From Lentilactobacillus fungorum (GTDB lineage Bacteria; Bacillota; Bacilli; Lactobacillales; Lactobacillaceae), in NCBI RefSeq assembly GCF_016860605.1, contig NZ_BNJR01000004.1:372001-436000 (forward strand): 64,000 nucleotides of DNA. Reading direction: 5' to 3'. The notes below the pieces were generated by a model. The model saw only the letters and a list, made by a program, of their open reading frames with translations, had not been told where the DNA came from and did no database searches. The stretch's first letter is position 1, and each line of letters opens with the position of its first letter. Below, piece by piece: positions 59,446 through 64,000 of this stretch. The translations under genes were made by a program, and so were the position numbers.

Positions 59446-60241
59446 AGTCATTTCGTTTAATTTTACCCGGATCCAATTCGTTGACGTGAGGATCAGCTTT
59501 TTGAAAATTCAACACGCCTTTAGAAATAAGATAATCAATCCGATGACGGTACCACCAATCGGGCGCACCAACTGGATAGCGACCGAGCGTTTCACCGATT
59601 ACCCGGACGACATTTCGAAATTGTTTAGAACTCACTTGACTTAACAGAAATTGATCATAAAAATTGATTGGCTGGCTAACCAATTGACCATTGATATTCA
59701 CCCGAACCGGTGTATTATCAGACCGCAAATCGCGCCAACCATAACGATAGACCTTCCGCTGCTGTCGAGTGAGTGGCTTTTCAAATTTGGTCAATCCCAG
59801 TCGTTCAATATCGTCGTAAAGAAGTTCGCCTAAACTTGATAACGTCACCAAGGCCTCACCTCTTACAAACGAAAGCGGCACGTGGATCTCAAAGACTCGC
59901 GCTCCCTTGTCGGCCAGTGCTTCACACAGCCATAAGAAACCGCACACGTCTTCACTTAGATCACTCCACCAGATTCGAATTGGTAAGCCTCGCTCAGCGA
60001 CTTCATCCAGTTGTTTCAACGATTCAGTTAGCTGTTGCATCTTTCTAGAAGTCGTCGAAAACCGATCGTGCGTACTCTGAATTTTAAAGAGCGTTCGTCG
60101 ATTTTCGATGAAATTTCCCAGCGTGATATCACCCAAATTCAGATGAACCGGTAAAACAATCAACTCGTTGGCAATTTGATGCTGTTGATAAAAATATTTG
60201 AGTGAGTTTGCGAAGCTTTCATTGAACAAAACATCGATCAT
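59444..60241 (-). CDS. DUF1835 (DUF3658) protein
   Basis: 265 residues. MIDVLFNESFANSLKYFYQQ, IRIWWSDLSEDVCGFLWLCE, LRSDNTPVRVNINGQLVSQP. The DUF1835 pattern of Firmicutes. Function unknown. Confidence 0.75.
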   Translation of the reverse strand: MIDVLFNESFANSLKYFYQQHQIANELIVLPVHLNLGDITLGNFIENRRTLFKIQSTHDRFSTTSRKMQQLTESLKQLDEVAERGLPIRIWWSDLSEDVCGFLWLCEALADKGARVFEIHVPLSFVRGEALVTLSSLGELLYDDIERLGLTKFEKPLTRQQRKVYRYGWRDLRSDNTPVRVNINGQLVSQPINFYDQFLLSQVSSKQFRNVVRVIGETLGRYPVGAPDWWYRHRIDYLISKGVLNFQKADPHVNELDPGKIKRND

Positions 60242-60408
60242 CTGTAATTCCCCATCGCTTAAGATTACTAAATAGTGTACCCAAGAAGTATAAACTTAAC
60301 TGGTCATATGATGCAACCACCAGCTAGTGATTGCCCGGCTTAACCCCAATTAAAAAGCGCAGCCGCCCCCTCGGATCCTTCCGATTGGTTCAACCACGCA
60401 GGTTACTA

Positions 60409-60879
60409 CTATTGACGATCTCGATGAACAACAAACACGTCACATGGTGCTTGGGCAATCACAAACGCTGCCGTTGAGCCCATTGTAACGCGGCCGACAA
60501 AATTTGCGCCGGTCGCGCCAATCACAATTGCGTCAATATTTTCTGCTAACACAATCTCACGTGCAAGAACTGTCTTCGGATCACCAGTCGTTACAATTGT
60601 TTTAACCTTAACCCCACTATCTTCAGCCTGCTTAGCATATTTATCAACCAACCGTTGATAATGATTCTTCAAGCGATCGATTGTTTCGGGACTGACATTG
60701 CCAAACCCTAACCTAGCAGTCTTGGAAACGCCAATGATATCTCGATTGTTAATGACGGTCGCGATCACTAACCTGGCAGCATTCCGGTTGGCAATCGCAA
60801 TTGCTTTGCTAACAGCTTTATCAGCCGTTTTTGAGCCATCAACGCCGACCAAAATAGTTTGATAATTAAATTCGAGCAT
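60409..60879 (-). CDS. Universal stress protein UspA
   Basis: 156 residues. ILVGVDGSKTADKAVSKAIA at the start; ATP loop near IVIGATGANFVGRVTMGSTA then DVFVVHRD. Typical UspA fold. It precedes (downstream of) pepV with a 14-base gap, so the two may be cotranscribed. Confidence 0.88.
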   Translation of the reverse strand: MLEFNYQTILVGVDGSKTADKAVSKAIAIANRNAARLVIATVINNRDIIGVSKTARLGFGNVSPETIDRLKNHYQRLVDKYAKQAEDSGVKVKTIVTTGDPKTVLAREIVLAENIDAIVIGATGANFVGRVTMGSTAAFVIAQAPCDVFVVHRDRQ

Positions 60880-60893
60880 ATTAGCACCTCAAA

Positions 60894-62297
60894 TCATTTG
60901 GCAGCTAACTCATAAATTGACTGACCATAAATGGCCATTGCTTTAAGTAAGTCAGCGACCGGCTGGAACTCGTTTGCTTGATGCATCGTATCGGCGGTTC
61001 CTGGGAATAATGCACCAAAGGCAACCCCGCGATCCATCAGCCGTGCATAAGTTCCGCCACCGACAACTTCTGGGGTAGCCGCCTTTTCGCCACTTTGTTC
61101 TTGATAGACGTTTAACAGCGTTTTAACAATTGGATCTTGAGGGTTTACGTAGTGGGGACCCATATGATCAATTTCGCTTACTTTGCCATTATGTTTCCCG
61201 GCAGCCGCCACCAAACGTGCTAAGATTTCTTGATCATCGGTTCCTTTTGGGTATCTAAAATTCGTGTTGACTAGACCGCCATCGGTAGGGTTAAAGCTCA
61301 TAATTCCCACATTCATAGTCACATCACCCATTACATCATCAACATAGTTTGCGCCAATCTTAGTGGCCCGCGAATCATCATGAAGATCATCCGCCAGATA
61401 ATCAATGAATTCTTTGGCTGCCCCACTAAACTCAAACTGCTGTAAGAACTTAGCCAAATATGTCCCAGCATTCACGCCATTCTTCGGTTCCATCGCATGG
61501 GCTGCTTTTCCAATCACGTGAACAATAACGCCTTGATCAGTCGCTTTTACATCACCCGCGAGTGGATTGGTATCTAAAAATCGCGTAAACGCGTCGGCAA
61601 AGCCCTCGTTATCACCCGTCTCAACCAATGCGGTTGCGTTTCCCGGAACCATATTTGGCCGCAGCCCAGACTCAAAGTTCTTTAAAGTATATTCTTCGCC
61701 GTTGGTATGACCAAACGTGGTGATGTAGGTTACATTGCCTTTTTCACCATTAATCAGTGGAAATTCTGCATCCGGCGAAAAGCCAAACGCCGGTTTCGGT
61801 TCAACTTCAAAATAATGCTTCATGCCGGTCCAGTGGCTTTCTTCATCAGTACCAATAATTAGGCGAATTTTCATCTTGGGGGTAATGCCATTATCTTTTA
61901 GCATCTTCAAGCCGTAGTAAGCGGCAAGTGCCGGCCCCTTATCATCAGAAGTGCCCCGGCCATATACGTTGCCATCTTTTTCAACCATCTCAAACGGTTC
62001 GGTCTGCCAACCATCTCCAGCTGGCATCACATCCGCATGCGCCTGGATTGCCATTGTTTGCTCCCCGCTACCATACTCAATATAGCCGACGATGTTGTCG
62101 AGATTTTTAGTAACAAACCCATCCCGGTCGCCAAAAGCTAAGAATTGTTGCATCGCCTGTGTGGGTCCTTGGCCTAACGGATATTCATCAGTTGCGTGAT
62201 CGTCGTCTCGTACACTTTTAATGCTGATAAGTGTGCTTAAGTCCTTCAAATAGCGATCACGATAAGTTTGTGCTTGTTGTTTCCAATCGATTGTCAT
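60894..62297 (-). CDS. pepV: Dipeptidase PepV (M20)
   Basis: 467 residues from ATG 62297 (AGGAGTGAGAAATCA). Zinc ligands and acid residues in IQAHADVMPAGDGWQ, GTSDDKGPALAAYYGL, IIGTDEESHWTGM. The lid domain and length match lactobacillar PepV, which hydrolyses dipeptides and beta-Ala-His type peptides. Confidence 0.9.
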   Translation of the reverse strand: MTIDWKQQAQTYRDRYLKDLSTLISIKSVRDDDHATDEYPLGQGPTQAMQQFLAFGDRDGFVTKNLDNIVGYIEYGSGEQTMAIQAHADVMPAGDGWQTEPFEMVEKDGNVYGRGTSDDKGPALAAYYGLKMLKDNGITPKMKIRLIIGTDEESHWTGMKHYFEVEPKPAFGFSPDAEFPLINGEKGNVTYITTFGHTNGEEYTLKNFESGLRPNMVPGNATALVETGDNEGFADAFTRFLDTNPLAGDVKATDQGVIVHVIGKAAHAMEPKNGVNAGTYLAKFLQQFEFSGAAKEFIDYLADDLHDDSRATKIGANYVDDVMGDVTMNVGIMSFNPTDGGLVNTNFRYPKGTDDQEILARLVAAAGKHNGKVSEIDHMGPHYVNPQDPIVKTLLNVYQEQSGEKAATPEVVGGGTYARLMDRGVAFGALFPGTADTMHQANEFQPVADLLKAMAIYGQSIYELAAK

Positions 62298-62420
62298 TGA
62301 TTTCTCACTCCTGTCATATATCTGTATTTTATCACAGAACGCCATTCGCGTTATGATTGCTTACCATTCGTAATGTTATAATAAAAATAGTAATTAATTT
62401 CAGTGAGAGAAGGATTAATG

Positions 62421-63251
62421 ATGAAAAAAATCACGGATAAGATTCTAACAAAGGTGATTCGCCAACGACCCGCTGATAGTTTTAAGGGGACTTATGGTAA
62501 AGTTGCCTTAGTTGGCGGCAGTCAAAATTTCGGTGGGGCCATTATTATGGCTTCCTTAGCTGCAGTCTATAGCGGCGCGGGTTTGGTAACAACCGTCAGC
62601 GACTCAACTAATCAAACCAGCCTACATGACTGGCTGCCAGAAGCAATGTTTGTCGATAACAACCAGTTTGAAATGGCCGAGCCAATTCTCTCGGCGGCAA
62701 CCGTGATTGTTATTGGCCCGGGATTGGGAACAGATGAAAAGGCCCGTACTTTGTTAGAACGGACGTTTGCATTGGCCAAGCCCGGTCAAGTTCTTGTCAT
62801 CGATGGCTCAGCGCTCACATTGCTTGCTAATAGCAAACTCACGTTACCCAGTGGACCGCTAAACGTCCTTACCCCTCACCAAATGGAATGGCAACGCGTT
62901 TCAGGGATTAAAATTGCCGACCAAACGCCAGAAGCGAACTTAGCCGTGGCAAATCAACTAAATGCCATTGCCGTCATTAAATCTCACCGGACGCAAGTTT
63001 GCCTCAATAACCAAGTTTACGAAAATACCGGTGGTACCCCTGCACAAGCAACTGGCGGCATGGGAGACACCTTGGCAGGGATGATTGGCGGCTTTACAGC
63101 TCAATTTGCTGATAAGCCTGCTGCGGTACTTGCAGCCGTTTATGCCCATAGCGCAATTGCCGATCAATTAGCAAAAAAACAATACGTCGTTTTACCTCAT
63201 CAAATTAGCGAGTCTTTACCTGAGTTCATGCACGCCCATCAGGCGAATTAA
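62421..63251 (+). CDS. nnrD: ADP/ATP-dependent NAD(P)HX dehydratase
   Basis: 276 residues. FKGTYGKVALVGGSQNFGGA, VIGPGLGTDEKARTL, TPHQMEWQRVSG, ATGGMGDTLAGMIGGFTAQF: YjeF C-terminal/CARKD family, repairing hydrated NADH/NADPH. ATG 62421 has the best spacing to GAAGGA; ATG 62418 is also possible. Confidence 0.88.
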   Translation: MKKITDKILTKVIRQRPADSFKGTYGKVALVGGSQNFGGAIIMASLAAVYSGAGLVTTVSDSTNQTSLHDWLPEAMFVDNNQFEMAEPILSAATVIVIGPGLGTDEKARTLLERTFALAKPGQVLVIDGSALTLLANSKLTLPSGPLNVLTPHQMEWQRVSGIKIADQTPEANLAVANQLNAIAVIKSHRTQVCLNNQVYENTGGTPAQATGGMGDTLAGMIGGFTAQFADKPAAVLAAVYAHSAIADQLAKKQYVVLPHQISESLPEFMHAHQAN

Positions 63252-63314
63252 AAGCTACGGTTACAACTAAATGCTCCTTAATTTAGTTAAACCCGTGAAC
63301 CGTGATCCAAATGA

Positions 63315-63352
63315 CCTAACGCTTAGTCAGCCTATTGATTAGGCGTTTTTTA
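63315..63352 (+). terminator. Terminator after nnrD
   Basis: CCTA-TTGA-TTAGG inside AACG/CGTT, followed by TTTTTT. Apart from this I see no gene between 63252 and 63601. Confidence 0.6.
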
Positions 63353-63601
63353 CATCTTTCAAAAATTTTCAGCACTTCGCTCATCTCACCACGAAGTGCC
63401 AACACCACCATCCCGATTAATGAGCTCGCTGAGCAGGGTTGGCAATGACTGGTTGCATTAGCATTCAGGACAAGATATAGTAAGGACTGCTAAACCCAAC
63501 TGTTTTTATTGGCTTGTCTCTAAAAACGGTTGTCAGGAGGGTCTAATATGCACTAGAATATTTTTAATAGTGCTTTTAAAAATTGATGAGGTGAAATTGT
63601 T

Positions 63602-64000
63602 GTGAGTAAAAAAAGAATCGAATGGATCGATGTGGCCAAAGCCGTTGGGATTGTTGCCGTTGTCTTGGGTCACGCGATGACCCGTCACGGAACAATGTTT
63701 CATTTTCTGTACTGGTGGCATATGCCAATCTTCTTCATTATGGGGGGCTTTTTCTTAAAGCCGATCGTTAATAATCAATGGCTGGCCTTCTTAAAAAAGA
63801 GGATTTTCCCGTTATTGATTTCATACTTTATCTGCGGTGGTTTTTTGATTATGGTTTCGCACTTCGTCCGTGGAGAAAGCTGGTCTTATACTCTTTTTTA
63901 CTTTGTTCGGCTTGTATATGGCGGTCGGACCTTGAATCACTATCTTAGCGTTTTTTGGTATATCAACGTCTACCTGCTTGCTCTTTTATTGACATCAATT
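63602..64000 (+). CDS. Acyltransferase 3 family membrane protein (partial)
   Basis: 133 codons before the right edge. GTG start after GAGGTGAAATTGTT. KKRIEWIDVAKAVGIVAVVL-GHA and HMPIFFIMGGFFLKP are the opening of acyltransferase-3 proteins, which acylate surface sugars or polymers. Several membrane helices follow. The 3' end is outside the window. Confidence 0.85.
   Translation, partial: MSKKRIEWIDVAKAVGIVAVVLGHAMTRHGTMFHFLYWWHMPIFFIMGGFFLKPIVNNQWLAFLKKRIFPLLISYFICGGFLIMVSHFVRGESWSYTLFYFVRLVYGGRTLNHYLSVFWYINVYLLALLLTSI

Overview
The window is a Lactobacillaceae chromosome segment (roughly 40% GC; strong AGGAGG ribosome sites; MscL, PepV, GH65 phosphorylase plus beta-phosphoglucomutase, and a murein-peptide cluster typical of lactobacilli). 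I cannot fix the genus. About two thirds (1 to ~42.6 kb) is one end of a temperate contractile-tailed (myovirus-type) prophage. The rest (~42.6 to 64 kb) is host chromosome. The far end of the prophage (baseplate, fibres, lysis, other att site) lies left of position 1.

Prophage layout. The lytic genes run leftward on the minus strand: Cro-type regulator, antirepressor, recombination/replication (Gp157, ERF, initiator with internal iterons, DnaB, SSB, HNH nuclease, DUF1064), a RinA/ArpU-type late activator, terminase, portal, gp7-like head protein, scaffold, major capsid, a serine-rich decoration protein with two glycosyltransferases, neck proteins, sheath, tube, frameshifted chaperones, tape measure, LysM protein, plug, hub and the start of a Gp138-like spike. 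Several plus-strand cargo cassettes ('morons') interrupt this operon, some with their own promoter and terminator: GlsB/YeaQ-type, CsbD-type and small unknown proteins. The lysogeny side (33.5 to 42.4 kb) is unusual in having two complete divergent repressor/Cro switches, then an array of small envelope or secreted cargo genes with repeated leader and tRNA-arm-like elements, a second MscL gene, a tRNA-Ile-like gene and a tyrosine integrase next to the 3' end of a tRNA-Leu gene, the probable attachment site.

The most interesting system lies at 12.1 to 16.0 kb. The major capsid protein has a Ser/Thr tail and a possible -1 frameshift extension. Next to it lie a serine-rich Ig/FN3 decoration protein and two glycosyltransferases, one clearly like Gtf3 of serine-rich-adhesin glycosylation. 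This looks like a phage-encoded O-glycosylation system for its own capsid surface.

Host part: tRNA-Leu, a DUF2238-type membrane protein, MarR; a murein-peptide salvage cluster (serine hydrolase, YkfC-like endopeptidase, dipeptide epimerase, OppA-type lipoprotein, C39-like protein, P1/DmpA peptidase); CPBP protease, secreted S53 sedolisin, chromosomal MscL, GH65 phosphorylase plus beta-PGM, HAD phosphatase, deoxynucleoside kinase, DUF1835 protein, UspA, PepV, NAD(P)HX dehydratase and the start of an acyltransferase-3 gene.
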